Under the pieces are notes generated by a model. The model saw nothing but the letters and a program-made list of their open reading frames with translations. It ran no database searches and was not told where the DNA came from. A stretch of 64,000 nucleotides of DNA from Argentina anserina (Eukaryota; Streptophyta; Magnoliopsida; Rosales; Rosaceae), in assembly GCF_933775445.1 (NCBI RefSeq), contig NW_026089510.1, positions 17,470-81,469 on the forward strand, read 5' to 3'. Made by a program: the position numbers and the translations under genes. Each line of letters opens with the position of its first letter. Position 1 is the first letter of the stretch. This document shows, piece after piece, positions 11,322 through 24,703 of this stretch.

Positions 11322-11469
11322 GAGTATCTTTCTGTAAGGCTTCTGATGCGAGTTTCTATTGTATTTGAGAGTTTTGCAAGTGTGGGAGTGTGTTTCTTTC
11401 AAACTGAGTATCTTTACATCGTTTGCGTATCTTTACTATTCCAATTGTGTATCTTTTCATTTCTCGTTT
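11322..11469 (+). repeat. Representative basic 148-bp monomer (consensus-like short class)
   Basis: This copy shows the commonest base at the variable sites: GAGTAT start, CTGATGCG, GTGGGAG, CGTTTGCG and TTTCATTTC. Internally the octamer GTATCTTT begins blocks at 11324 (28 bp), 11408 (19 bp), 11427 (22 bp) and 11449 (23 bp, running two bases into the next monomer). The remaining 56 bp (11352-11407) contains looser T-rich matches such as GTTTCTATT and GTTTCTTTC. My hand count gives A 27, C 22, G 30, T 69. The parse suggests the monomer grew from a 19-23 bp ancestral unit; that ancestry is inference. 148 bp is close to the 147 bp of a nucleosome core, a common satellite property. Confidence 0.93.
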
Positions 11470-13305
11470 GAGTATCTTTCTGTAAGGCTTCTGATGCGAG
11501 TTTCTATTGTATTTGAGAGTTTTGCAAGTGTGGGAGTGTGTTTCTTTCAAACTGAGTATCTTTACATCGTTTGCGTATCTTTACTATTCCAATTGTGTAT
11601 CTTTTCATTTCTCGTTTGAGTCTCTTTCTGTAAGGCTTCTGATGCGAGTTTCTATTGTATTTGAGAGTTTTGCAAGTGTGGGAGTGTGTTTCTTTCAAAC
11701 TGAGTATCTTTACATCGTTTGCGTATCTTTACTATTCCAATTGTGTATCTTTTCATTTCTCGTTTGAGTATCTTTCTGTAAGGCTTCTGATGCGAGTTTC
11801 TATTGTATTTGAGAGTTTTGCAAGTGTGGGAGTGTGTTTCTTTCAAACTGAGTATCTTTACATCGTTTGCGTATCTTTACTATTCCAATTGTGTATCTTT
11901 TCATTTCTCGTTTGAGTGTCTTTCTGTAAGGCTTTCTGATGCGAGTTTCTATTGAATTTGAGAGTTTTGCAAGTGTGGGAGTGTGTTTCTTTCAAACTGA
12001 GTATCTTTACATCGTTTGCGTATCTTTACTATTCCAATTGTGTATCTTTACATCGTTTGCGTATCTTTACTATTCCAATTGTGTATCTTTTCATTTCTCG
12101 TTTGAGTGTCTTTCTGTAAGGCTTTCTGATGCGAGTTTCTATTGAATTTGAGAGTTTTGCAAGTGTGGGAGTGTGTTTCTTTCAAACTGAGTATCTTTAC
12201 ATCGTTTGCGTATCTTTACTATTCCAATTGTGTATCTTTACATCGTTTGCGTATCTTTACTATTCCAATTGTGTATCTTTTCATTTCTCGTTTGAGTCTC
12301 TTTCTGTAAGGCTTCTGATGCGAGTTTCTATTGTATTTGAGAGTTTTGCAAGTGTGGGAGTGTGTTTCTTTCAAACTGAGTATCTTTACATCGTTTGCGT
12401 ATCTTTACTATTCCAATTGTGTATCTTTACATCGTTTGCGTATCTTTACTATTCCAATTGTGTATCTTTTTATTTCTCGTTTGAGTATCTTTCTGTAAGG
12501 CTTCTGATGCGAGTTTCTATTGTATTTGAGAGTTTTGCAAGTGTCGGAGTGTGTTTCTTTCAAACTGAGTATTTTTACATCGTTTGCGTATCTTTACTAT
12601 TCCAATTGTGTATCTTTACATCGTTTGCGTATCTTTACTATTCCAATTGTGTATCTTTTCATTTCTCGTTTGAGTCTCTTTCTGTAAGGCTTCTGATGCG
12701 AGTTTCTATTGTATTTGAGAGTTTTGCAAGTGTGGGAGTGTGTTTCTTTCAAACTGAGTATCTTTACATCGTTTGCGTATCTTTACTATTCCAATTGTGT
12801 ATCTTTTCATTTCTCGTTTGAGTATCTTTCTGTAAGGCTTCTGATGCGAGTTTCTATTGTATTTGAGAGTTTTGCAAGTGTGGGAGTGTGTTTCTTTCAA
12901 ACTGAGTATCTTTACATCGTTTGCGTATCTTTACTATTCCAATTGTGTATCTTTTCATTTCTCGTTTGAGTATCTTTCTGTAAGGCTTTCTGATGCGAGT
13001 TTCTATTGAATTTGAGAGTTTTGCAAGTGTGGGAGTGTGTTTCTTTCAAACTGAGTATCTTTACATCGTTTGCGTATCTTTACTATTCCAATTGTGTATC
13101 TTTTCATTTCTCGTTTGAGTCTCTTTCTGTAAGGCTTCTGATGCGAGTTTCTATTGTATTTGAGAGTTTTGCAAGTGTGGGAGTGTGTTTCTTTCAAACT
13201 GAGTATCTTTACATCGTTTGCGTATCTTTACTATTCCAATTGTGTATCTTTACATCGTTTGCGTATCTTTACTATTCCAATTGTGTATCTTTTTATTTCT
13301 CGTTT

Positions 13306-13536
13306 GAGTATCTTTCTGTAAGGCTTTCTGATGCGAGTTTCTATTGAATTTGAGAGTTTTGCAAGTGTGGGAGTGTGTTTCTTTCAAACTGAGTATCTTT
13401 ACATCGTTTGCGTATCTTTACTATTCCAATTGTGTATCTTTACATCGTTTGCGTATCTTTACTATTCCAATTGTGTATCTTTACATCGTTTGCGTATCTT
13501 TACTATTCCAATTGTGTATCTTTTCATTTCTCGTTT
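13306..13536 (+). repeat. 231-bp monomer with three 41-bp units
   Basis: Extra-T class monomer with three consecutive 41-bp units at 13393-13433, 13434-13474 and 13475-13515. Monomers of this form start at 13306, 17396, 20219, 21881, 30646, 36630, 39980, 43330, 55536 and 57604. Versions of 230 bp without the extra T start at 33091 and 60793. The downstream neighbour is a 148-bp monomer in every case except 20219, where it is 189 bp. They make good landmarks for aligning the higher-order repeats. Confidence 0.92.
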
Positions 13537-16500
13537 GAGTCTCTTTCTGTAAGGCTTCTGATGCGAGTTTCTATTGTATTTGAGAGTTTTGCAAGTGTGG
13601 GAGTGTGTTTCTTTCAAACTGAGTATCTTTACATCGTTTGCGTATCTTTACTATTCCAATTGTGTATCTTTTCATTTCTCGTTTGAGTGTCTTTCTGTAA
13701 GGCTTTCTGATGCGAGTTTCTATTGAATTTGAGAGTTTTGCAAGTGTGGGAGTGTGTTTCTTTCAAACTGAGTATCTTTACATCGTTTCCGTATCTTTAC
13801 TATTCCAATTGTGTATCTTTACATCGTTTGCGTATCTTTACTATTCCAATTGTGTATCTTTTCATTTCTCGTTTGAGTCTCTTTCTGTAAGGCTTCTGAT
13901 GCGAGTTTCTATTGTATTTGAGAGTTTTGCAAGTGTCGGAGTGTGTTTCTTTCAAACTGAGTATCTTTACATCGTTTTCGTATCTTTACTATTCCAATTG
14001 TGTATCTTTACATCGTTTGCGTATCTTTACTATTCCAATTGTGTATCTTTTTATTTCTCGTTTGAGTATCTTTCTGTAAGGCTTCTGATGCGAGTTTCTA
14101 TTGTATTTGAGAGTTTTGCAAGTGTCGGAGTGTGTTTCTTTCAAACTGAGTATCTTTACATCGTTTTCGTATCTTTACTATTCCAATTGTGTATCTTTTC
14201 ATTTCTCGTTTGAGTATCTTTCTGTAAGGCTTCTGATGCGAGTTTCTATTGTATTTGAGAGTTTTGCAAGTGTCGGAGTGTGTTTCTTTCAAACTGTGTA
14301 TCTTTACATCGTTTGCGTATCTTTACTATTCCAATTGTGTATCTTTTTATTTCTCGTTTGAGTATCTTTCTGTAAGGCTTCTTATGCGAGTTTCTATTGT
14401 ATTTGAGAGTTTTGCAAGTGTCGGAGTGTGTTTCTTTCAAACTGAGTATCTTTACATCGTTTTCGTATCTTTACTATTCCAATTGTGTATCTTTTCATTT
14501 CTCGTTTGAGTATCTTTCTGTAAGGCTTCTGATGCGAGTTTCTATTGTATTTGAGAGTTTTGCAAGTGTGGGAGTGTGTTTCTTTCAAACTGAGTATCTT
14601 TACATCGTTTGCGTATCTTTACTATTCCAATTGTGTATCTTTACATCGTTTGCGTATCTTTACTATTCCAATTGTGTATCTTTTCATTTCTCGTTTGAGT
14701 CTCTTTCTGTAAGGCTTCTGATGCGAGTTCTATTGTATTTGAGAGTTTTGCAAGTGTGGGAGTGTGTTTCTTTCAAACTGAGTATCTTTACATCGTTTGC
14801 GTATCTTTACTATTCCAATTGTGTATCTTTACATCGTTTGCGTATCTTTACTATTCCAATTGTGTATCTTTTCATTTCTCGTTTCAGTATCTTTCTGTAA
14901 GGCTTTCTGATGCGAGTTTCTATTGAATTTGAGAGTTTTGCAAGTGTGGGAGTGTGTTTCATTCAAACTGAGTATCTTTACATCGTTTGCGTATCTTTAC
15001 TATTCCAATTGTGTATCTTTACATCGTTTGCGTATCTTTACTATTCCAATTGTGTATCTTTTCATTTCTCGTTTGAGTCTCTTTCTGTAAGGCTTCTGAT
15101 GCGAGTTTCTATTGTATTTGAGAGTTTTGCAAGTGTGGGAGTGTGTTTCTTTCAAACTGAGTATCTTTACATCGTTTGCGTATCTTTACTATTCCAATTG
15201 TGTATCTTTATATCGTTTGCGTATCTTTACTATTCCAATTGTGTATCTTTTCATTTCTCGTTTGAGTCTCTTTCTGTAAGGCTTCTGATGCGAGTTTCTA
15301 TTGTATTTGAGAGTTTTGCAAGTGTGGGAGTGTGTTTCTTTCAAACTGAGTATCTTTACATCGTTTGCGTATCTTTACTATTCCAATTGTGTATCTTTTC
15401 ATTTCTCGTTTGAGTATCTTTCTGTAAGGCTTCTGATGCGAGTTTCTATTGTATTTGAGAGTTTTGCAAGTGTGGGAGTGTGTTTCTTTCAAACTGAGTA
15501 TCTTTACATCGTTTGCGTATCTTTACTATTCCAATTGTGTATCTTTTCATTTCTCGTTTGAGTATCTTTCTGTAAGGCTTCTGATGCGAGTTTCTATTGT
15601 ATTTGAGAGTTTTGCAAGTGTGGGAGTGTGTTTCTTTCAAACTGAGTATCTTTACATCGTTTGCGTATCTTTACTATTCCAATTGTGTATCTTTTCATTT
15701 CTCGTTTGAGTCTCTTTCTGTAAGGCTTCTGATGCGAGTTTCTATTGTATTTGAGAGTTTTGCAAGTGTGGGAGTGTGTTTCTTTCAAACTGAGTATCTT
15801 TACATCGTTTGCGTATCTTTACTATTCCAATTGTGTATCTTTTCATTTCTCGTTTGAGTATCTTTCTGTAAGGCTTCTGATGCGAGTTTCTATTGTATTT
15901 GAGAGTTTTGCAAGTGTGGGAGTGTGTTTCTTTCAAACTGAGTATCTTTACATCGTTTGCGTATCTTTACTATTCCAATTGTGTATCTTTTCATTTCTCG
16001 TTTGAGTGTCTTTCTGTAAGGCTTTCTGATGCGAGTTTCTATTGAATTTGAGAGTTTTGCAAGTGTGGGAGTGTGTTTCTTTCAAACTGAGTATCTTTAC
16101 ATCGTTTGCGTATCTTTACTATTCCAATTGTGTATCTTTACATCGTTTGCGTATCTTTACTATTCCAATTGTGTATCTTTTCATTTCTCGTTTGAGTGTC
16201 TTTCTGTAAGGCTTTCTGATGCGAGTTTCTATTGAATTTGAGAGTTTTGCAAGTGTGGGAGTGTGTTTCTTTCAAACTGAGTATCTTTACATCGTTTGCG
16301 TATCTTTACTATTCCAATTGTGTATCTTTACATCGTTTGCGTATCTTTACTATTCCAATTGTGTATCTTTTCATTTCTCGTTTGAGTCTCTTTCTGTAAG
16401 GCTTCTGATGCGAGTTTCTATTGTATTTGAGAGTTTTGCAAGTGTGGGAGTGTGTTTCTTTCAAACTGAGTATCTTTACATCGTTTGCGTATCTTTACTA

Positions 16501-17964
16501 TTCCAATTGTGTATCTTTACATCGTTTGCGTATCTTTACTATTCCAATTGTGTATCTTTTTATTTCTCGTTTGAGTATCTTTCTGTAAGGCTTCTGATGC
16601 GAGTTTCTATTGTATTTGAGAGTTTTGCAAGTGTCGGAGTGTGTTTCTTTCAAACTGAGTATTTTTACATCGTTTGCGTATCTTTACTATTCCAATTGTG
16701 TATCTTTACATCGTTTGCGTATCTTTACTATTCCAATTGTGTATCTTTTCATTTCTCGTTTGAGTCTCTTTCTGTAAGGCTTCTGATGCGAGTTTCTATT
16801 GTATTTGAGAGTTTTGCAAGTGTGGGAGTGTGTTTCTTTCAAACTGAGTATCTTTACATCATTTGCGTATCTTTACTATTCCAATTGTGTATCTTTTCAT
16901 TTCTCGTTTGAGTATCTTTCTGTAAGGCTTCTGATGCGAGTTTCTATTGTATTTGAGAGTTTTGCAAGTGTGGGAGTGTGTTTCTTTCAAACTGAGTATC
17001 TTTACATCGTTTGCGTATCTTTACTATTCCAATTGTGTATCTTTTCATTTCTCGTTTGAGTATCTTTCTGTAAGGCTTTCTGATGCGAGTTTCTATTGAA
17101 TTTGAGAGTTTTGCAAGTGTGGGAGTGTGTTTCTTTCAAACTGAGTATCTTTACATCGTTTGCGTATCTTTACTATTCCAATTGTGTATCTTTTCATTTC
17201 TCGTTTGAGTCTCTTTCTGTAAGGCTTCTGATGCGAGTTTCTATTGTATTTGAGAGTTTTGCAAGTGTGGGAGTGTGTTTCTTTCAAACTGAGTATCTTT
17301 ACATCGTTTGCGTATCTTTACTATTCCAATTGTGTATCTTTACATCGTTTGCGTATCTTTACTATTCCAATTGTGTATCTTTTTATTTCTCGTTTGAGTA
17401 TCTTTCTGTAAGGCTTTCTGATGCGAGTTTCTATTGAATTTGAGAGTTTTGCAAGTGTGGGAGTGTGTTTCTTTCAAACTGAGTATCTTTACATCGTTTG
17501 CGTATCTTTACTATTCCAATTGTGTATCTTTACATCGTTTGCGTATCTTTACTATTCCAATTGTGTATCTTTACATCGTTTGCGTATCTTTACTATTCCA
17601 ATTGTGTATCTTTTCATTTCTCGTTTGAGTCTCTTTCTGTAAGGCTTCTGATGCGAGTTTCTATTGTATTTGAGAGTTTTGCAAGTGTGGGAGTGTGTTT
17701 CTTTCAAACTGAGTATCTTTACATCGTTTGCGTATCTTTACTATTCCAATTGTGTATCTTTTCATTTCTCGTTTGAGTGTCTTTCTGTAAGGCTTTCTGA
17801 TGCGAGTTTCTATTGAATTTGAGAGTTTTGCAAGTGTGGGAGTGTGTTTCTTTCAAACTGAGTATCTTTACATCGTTTCCGTATCTTTACTATTCCAATT
17901 GTGTATCTTTACATCGTTTGCGTATCTTTACTATTCCAATTGTGTATCTTTTCATTTCTCGTTT

Positions 17965-18976
17965 GAGTCTCTTTCTGTAAGGCTTCTGATGCGAGTTTCT
18001 ATTGTATTTGAGAGTTTTGCAAGTGTCGGAGTGTGTTTCTTTCAAACTGAGTATCTTTACATCGTTTTCGTATCTTTACTATTCCAATTGTGTATCTTTT
18101 CATTTCTCGTTTGAGTATCTTTCTGTAAGGCTTCTGATGCGAGTTTCTATTGTATTTGAGAGTTTTGCAAGTGTGGGAGTGTGTTTCTTTCAAACTGAGT
18201 ATCTTTACATCGTTTGCGTATCTTTACTATTCCAATTGTGTATCTTTTCATTTCTCGTTTGAGTCTCTTTCTGTAAGGCTTCTGATGCGAGTTTCTATTG
18301 TATTTGAGAGTTTTGCAAGTGTGGGAGTGTGTTTCTTTCAAACTGAGTATCTTTACATCGTTTGCGTATCTTTACTATTCCAATTGTGTATCTTTACATC
18401 GTTTGCGTATCTTTACTATTCCAATTGTGTATCTTTTCATTTCTCGTTTGAGTCTCTTTCTGTAAGGCTTCTGATGCGAGTTTCTATTGTATTTGAGAGT
18501 TTTGCAAGTGTGGGAGTGTGTTTCTTTCAAACTGAGTATCTTTACATCGTTTGCGTATCTTTACTATTCCAATTGTGTATCTTTACATTGTTTGCGTATC
18601 TTTACTATTCCAATTGTGTATCTTTTCATTTCTCGTTTGAGTCTCTTTCTGTAAGGCTTCTGATGCGAGTTTCTATTGTATTTGAGAGTTTTGCAAGTGT
18701 GGGAGTGTGTTTCTTTCAAACTGAGTATCTTTACATCGTTTGCGTATCTTTACTATTCCAATTGTGTATCTTTTCATTTCTCGTTTGAGTATCTTTCTGT
18801 AAGGCTTTCTGATGCGAGTTTCTATTGAATTTGAGAGTTTTGCAAGTGTGGGAGTGTGTTTCTTTCAAACTGAGTATCTTTACATCGTTTGCGTATCTTT
18901 ACTATTCCAATTGTGTATCTTTACATCGTTTGCGTATCTTTACTATTCCAATTGTGTATCTTTTTATTTCTCGTTT
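17965..18976 (+). repeat. Linking segment, also found 4485 bp and 13250 bp downstream
   Basis: Monomers start at 17965, 18113, 18261, 18450, 18639 and 18787, with lengths 148,148,189,189,148,190. The first carries the TGTCGGAG and CGTTTTCG variants and the fourth carries ACATTG. The same six-monomer series occurs at 22450, 31215, 33659, 37199, 40549 and 43899, each after a 190-bp GAGTGTC monomer. It is a recurring cassette of the right two thirds of the window. Confidence 0.88.
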
Positions 18977-21900
18977 GAGTATCTTTCTGTAAGGCTTCTT
19001 ATGCGAGTTTCTATTGTATTTGAGAGTTTTGCAAGTGTGGGAGTGTGTTTCTTTCAAACTGAGTATCTTTACATCGTTTTCGTATCTTTACTATTCCAAT
19101 TGTGTATCTTTTCATTTCTCGTTTGAGTATCTTTCTGTAAGGCTTCTGATGCGAGTTTCTATTGTATTTGAGAGTTTTGCAAGTGTGGGAGTGTGTTTCT
19201 TTCAAACTGAGTATCTTTACATCGTTTGCGTATCTTTACTATTCCAATTGTGTATCTTTACATCGTTTTCGTATCTTTACTATTCCAATTGTGTATCTTT
19301 TCATTTCTCGTTTGAGTATCTTTCTGTAAGGCTTCTGATGCGAGTTTCTATTGTATTTGAGAGTTTTGCAAGTGTGGGAGTGTGTTTCTTTCAAACTGAG
19401 TATCTTTACATCGTTTGCGTATCTTTACTATTCCAATTGTGTATCTTTACATCGTTTGCGTATCTTTACTATTCCAATTGTGTATCTTTTCATTTCTCGT
19501 TTGAGTCTCTTTCTGTAAGGCTTCTGATGCGAGTTTCTATTGTATTTGAGAGTTTTGCAAATGTGGGAGTGTGTTTCTTTCAAACTGAGTATCTTTACAT
19601 CGTTTGCGTATCTTTACTATTCCAATTGTGTATCTTTTCATTTCTCGTTTGAGTATCTTTCTGTAAGGCTTTCTGATGCGAGTTTCTATTGAATTTGAGA
19701 GTTTTGCAAGTGTGGGAGTGTGTTTCTTTCAAACTGAGTATCTTTACATCGTTTGCGTATCTTTACTATTCCAATTGTGTATCTTTACATCGTTTGCGTA
19801 TCTTTACTATTCCAATTGTGTATCTTTTCATTTCTCGTTTGAGTCTCTTTCTGTAAGGCTTCTGATGCGAGTTTCTATTGTATTTGAGAGTTTTGCAAGT
19901 GTGGGAGTGTGTTTCTTTCAAACTGAGTATCTTTACATCGTTTGCGTATCTTTACTATTCCAATTGTGTATCTTTACATCGTTTGCGTATCTTTACTATT
20001 CCAATTGTGTATCTTTTTATTTCTCGTTTGAGTATCTTTCTGTAAGGCTTCTGATGCGAGTTTCTATTGTATTTGAGAGTTTTGCAAGTGTCGGAGTGTG
20101 TTTCTTTCAAACTGAGTATCTTTACATCGTTTGCGTATCTTTACTATTCCAATTGTGTATCTTTACATCGTTTGCGTATCTTTACTATTCCAATTGTGTA
20201 TCTTTTTATTTCTCGTTTGAGTATCTTTCTGTAAGGCTTTCTGATGCGAGTTTCTATTGAATTTGAGAGTTTTGCAAGTGTGGGAGTGTGTTTCTTTCAA
20301 ACTGAGTATCTTTACATCGTTTGCGTATCTTTACTATTCCAATTGTGTATCTTTACATCGTTTGCGTATCTTTACTATTCCAATTGTGTATCTTTACATC
20401 GTTTGCGTATCTTTACTATTCCAATTGTGTATCTTTTCATTTCTCGTTTGAGTCTCTTTCTGTAAGGCTTCTGATGCGAGTTTCTATTGTATTTGAGAGT
20501 TTTGCAAGTGTGGGAGTGTGTTTCTTTCAAACTGAGTATCTTTACATCGTTTGCGTATCTTTACTATTCTAATTGTGTATCTTTACATCGTTTGCGTATC
20601 TTTACTATTCCAATTGTGTATCTTTTTATTTCTCGTTTGAGTATCTTTCTGTAAGGCTTCTTATGCGAGTTTCTATTGTATTTGAGAGTTTTGCAAGTGT
20701 GGGAGTGTGTTTCTTTCAAACTGAGTATCTTTACATCGTTTTCGTATCTTTACTATTCCAATTGTGTATCTTTTCATTTCTCGTTTGAGTATCTTTCTGT
20801 AAGGCTTCTGATGCGAGTTTCTATTGTATTTGAGAGTTTTGCAAGTGTGGGAGTGTGTTTCTTTCAAACTGAGTATCTTTACATCGTTTGCGTATCTTTA
20901 CTATTCCAATTGTGTATCTTTACATCGTTTTCGTATCTTTACTATTCCAATTGTGTATCTTTTCATTTCTCGTTTGAGTATCTTTCTGTAAGGCTTCTGA
21001 TGCGAGTTTCTATTGTATTTGAGAGTTTTGCAAGTGTGGGAGTGTGTTTCTTTCAAACTGAGTATCTTTACATCGTTTGCGTATCTTTACTATTCCAATT
21101 GTGTATCTTTACATCGTTTGCGTATCTTTACTATTCCAATTGTGTATCTTTTCATTTCTCGTTTGAGTCTCTTTCTGTAAGGCTTCTGATGCGAGTTTCT
21201 ATTGTATTTGAGAGTTTTGCAAATGTGGGAGTGTGTTTCTTTCAAACTGAGTATCTTTACATCGTTTGCGTATCTTTACTATTCCAATTGTGTATCTTTT
21301 CATTTCTCGTTTGAGTATCTTTCTGTAAGGCTTTCTGATGCGAGTTTCTATTGAATTTGAGAGTTTTGCAAGTGTGGGAGTGTGTTTCTTTCAAACTGAG
21401 TATCTTTACATCGTTTGCGTATCTTTACTATTCCAATTGTGTATCTTTACATCGTTTGCGTATCTTTACTATTCCAATTGTGTATCTTTTCATTTCTCGT
21501 TTGAGTCTCTTTCTGTAAGGCTTCTGATGCGAGTTTCTATTGTATTTGAGAGTTTTGCAAGTGTGGGAGTGTGTTTCTTTCAAACTGAGTATCTTTACAT
21601 CGTTTGCGTATCTTTACTATTCCAATTGTGTATCTTTACATCGTTTGCGTATCTTTACTATTCCAATTGTGTATCTTTTCATTTCTCGTTTGAGTATCTT
21701 TCTGTAAGGCTTCTGATGCGAGTTTCTATTGTATTTGAGAGTTTTGCAAGTGTCGGAGTGTGTTTCTTTCAAACTGAGTATCTTTACATCGTTTGCGTAT
21801 CTTTACTATTCCAATTGTGTATCTTTACATCGTTTGCGTATCTTTACTATTCCAATTGTGTATCTTTTTATTTCTCGTTTGAGTATCTTTCTGTAAGGCT

Positions 21901-22240
21901 TTCTGATGCGAGTTTCTATTGAATTTGAGAGTTTTGCAAGTGTGGGAGTGTGTTTCTTTCAAACTGAGTATCTTTACATCGTTTGCGTATCTTTACTATT
22001 CCAATTGTGTATCTTTACATCGTTTGCGTATCTTTACTATTCCAATTGTGTATCTTTACATCGTTTGCGTATCTTTACTATTCCAATTGTGTATCTTTTC
22101 ATTTCTCGTTTGAGTCTCTTTCTGTAAGGCTTCTGATGCGAGTTTCTATTGTATTTGAGAGTTTTGCAAGTGTGGGAGTGTGTTTCTTTCAAACTGAGTA
22201 TCTTTACATCGTTTGCGTATCTTTACTATTCCAATTGTGT
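18977..22240 (+). repeat. Higher-order repeat E: 1662 bp, about two copies
   Basis: Copies start at 18977 and 20639. Monomer lengths are 148,189,189,148,190,189,189,231, followed by a ninth monomer that is 189 bp in copy 1 (20450) and 148 bp in copy 2 (22112). The fourth monomer (19503, 21165) carries GCAAATGTGGG, the first appearance of a marker that recurs to the end of the window. Small differences: ATTCTAATTG at about 20570 in copy 1, and TTTTATTTC against TTTCATTTC in the monomers at 19841 and 21503. Confidence 0.93.
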
Positions 22241-22259
22241 ATCTTTTCATTTCTCGTTT

Positions 22260-24703
22260 GAGTGTCTTTCTGTAAGGCTTTCTGATGCGAGTTTCTATTG
22301 AATTTGAGAGTTTTGCAAGTGTGGGAGTGTGTTTCTTTCAAACTGAGTATCTTTACATCGTTTGCGTATCTTTACTATTCCAATTGTGTATCTTTACATC
22401 GTTTGCGTATCTTTACTATTCCAATTGTGTATCTTTTCATTTCTCGTTTGAGTCTCTTTCTGTAAGGCTTCTGATGCGAGTTTCTATTGTATTTGAGAGT
22501 TTTGCAAGTGTCGGAGTGTGTTTCTTTCAAACTGAGTATCTTTACATCGTTTTCGTATCTTTACTATTCCAATTGTGTATCTTTTCATTTCTCGTTTGAG
22601 TATCTTTCTGTAAGGCTTCTGATGCGAGTTTCTATTGTATTTGAGAGTTTTGCAAGTGTGGGAGTGTGTTTCTTTCAAACTGAGTATCTTTACATCGTTT
22701 GCGTATCTTTACTATTCCAATTGTGTATCTTTTCATTTCTCGTTTGAGTCTCTTTCTGTAAGGCTTCTGATGCGAGTTTCTATTGTATTTGAGAGTTTTG
22801 CAAGTGTGGGAGTGTGTTTCTTTCAAACTGAGTATCTTTACATCGTTTGCGTATCTTTACTATTCTAATTGTGTATCTTTACATCGTTTGCGTATCTTTA
22901 CTATTCCAATTGTGTATCTTTTCATTTCTCGTTTGAGTCTCTTTCTGTAAGGCTTCTGATGCGAGTTTCTATTGTATTTGAGAGTTTTGCAAGTGTGGGA
23001 GTGTGTTTCTTTCAAACTGAGTATCTTTACATCGTTTGCGTATCTTTACTATTCCAATTGTGTATCTTTACATTGTTTGCGTATCTTTACTATTCCAATT
23101 GTGTATCTTTTCATTTCTCGTTTGAGTCTCTTTCTGTAAGGCTTCTGATGCGAGTTTCTATTGTATTTGAGAGTTTTGCAAGTGTGGGAGTGTGTTTCTT
23201 TCAAACTGAGTATCTTTACATCGTTTGCGTATCTTTACTATTCCAATTGTGTATCTTTTCATTTCTCGTTTGAGTATCTTTCTGTAAGGCTTTCTGATGC
23301 GAGTTTCTATTGAATTTGAGAGTTTTGCAAGTGTGGGAGTGTGTTTCTTTCAAACTGAGTATCTTTACATCGTTTGCGTATCTTTACTATTCCAATTGTG
23401 TATCTTTACATCGTTTGCGTATCTTTACTATTCCAATTGTGTATCTTTTTATTTCTCGTTTGAGTATCTTTCTGTAAGGCTTCTTATGCGAGTTTCTATT
23501 GTATTTGAGAGTTTTGCAAGTGTGGGAGTGTGTTTCTTTCAAACTGAGTATCTTTACATCGTTTTCGTATCTTTACTATTCCAATTGTGTATCTTTTCAT
23601 TTCTCGTTTGAGTATCTTTCTGTAAGGCTTCTGATGCGAGTTTCTATTGTATTTGAGAGTTTTGCAAGTGTGGGAGTGTGTTTCTTTCAAACTGAGTATC
23701 TTTACATCGTTTGCGTATCTTTACTATTCCAATTGTGTATCTTTACATCGTTTTCGTATCTTTACTATTCCAATTGTGTATCTTTTCATTTCTCGTTTGA
23801 GTATCTTTCTGTAAGGCTTCTGATGCGAGTTTCTATTGTATTTGAGAGTTTTGCAAGTGTGGGAGTGTGTTTCTTTCAAACTGAGTATCTTTACATCGTT
23901 TGCGTATCTTTACTATTCCAATTGTGTATCTTTACATCGTTTGCGTATCTTTACTATTCCAATTGTGTATCTTTTCATTTCTCGTTTGAGTCTCTTTCTG
24001 TAAGGCTTCTGATGCGAGTTTCTATTGTATTTGAGAGTTTTGCAAATGTGGGAGTGTGTTTCTTTCAAACTGAGTATCTTTACATCGTTTGCGTATCTTT
24101 ACTATTCCAATTGTGTATCTTTTCATTTCTCGTTTGAGTATCTTTCTGTAAGGCTTTCTGATGCGAGTTTCTATTGAATTTGAGAGTTTTGCAAGTGTGG
24201 GAGTGTGTTTCTTTCAAACTGAGTATCTTTACATCGTTTGCGTATCTTTACTATTCCAATTGTGTATCTTTACATCGTTTGCGTATCTTTACTATTCCAA
24301 TTGTGTATCTTTTCATTTCTCGTTTGAGTCTCTTTCTGTAAGGCTTCTGATGCGAGTTTCTATTGTATTTGAGAGTTTTGCAAGTGTGGGAGTGTGTTTC
24401 TTTCAAACTGAGTATCTTTACATCGTTTGCGTATCTTTACTATTCCAATTGTGTATCTTTACATCGTTTGCGTATCTTTACTATTCCAATTGTGTATCTT
24501 TTTATTTCTCGTTTGAGTATCTTTCTGTAAGGCTTCTGATGCGAGTTTCTATTGTATTTGAGAGTTTTGCAAGTGTCGGAGTGTGTTTCTTTCAAACTGA
24601 GTATCTTTACATCGTTTGCGTATCTTTACTATTCCAATTGTGTATCTTTACATCGTTTGCGTATCTTTACTATTCCAATTGTGTATCTTTTCATTTCTCG
24701 TTT
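22260..24703 (+). repeat. Copy of 17775-20218 at an offset of 4485 bp
   Basis: Monomer starts 17775, 17965, 18113 and onward to 20030 correspond one for one with 22260, 22450, 22598 and onward to 24515, all offset by 4485. The order of length classes and the CGTTTTCG, ACATTG and GCAAATG markers agree. It overlaps repeat E upstream and repeat F downstream, so the three duplications were superimposed in time. ATTCTAATTG at about 22865 is shared with 20570, which suggests local conversion between blocks. Confidence 0.88.

Larger units (their letters stand above)
10270..18090 (+). repeat. Higher-order repeat D: 4090 bp, 24 monomers, 1.9 copies
   Basis: Every monomer start from 10270 to 13875 recurs exactly 4090 bp later, from 14360 to 17965. 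Lengths from 10795 are 190,189,148,148,148,148,148,190,190,189,189,148,148,149,189,231,148,190,189,148,148,148,189,188. Private markers shared by both copies are GTTTCATTCAAAC (10869/14959), TTTATATCG (about 11120/15210), GAGTATTTTTACATCG (about 12570/16660) and CGTTTCCGTATC (about 13788/17878). The one difference I found is G to A at 16861 (CATCATTTGCG). Homology ends near 14000/18090, where the first copy continues with a second 41-bp unit and the second does not. Confidence 0.94.
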
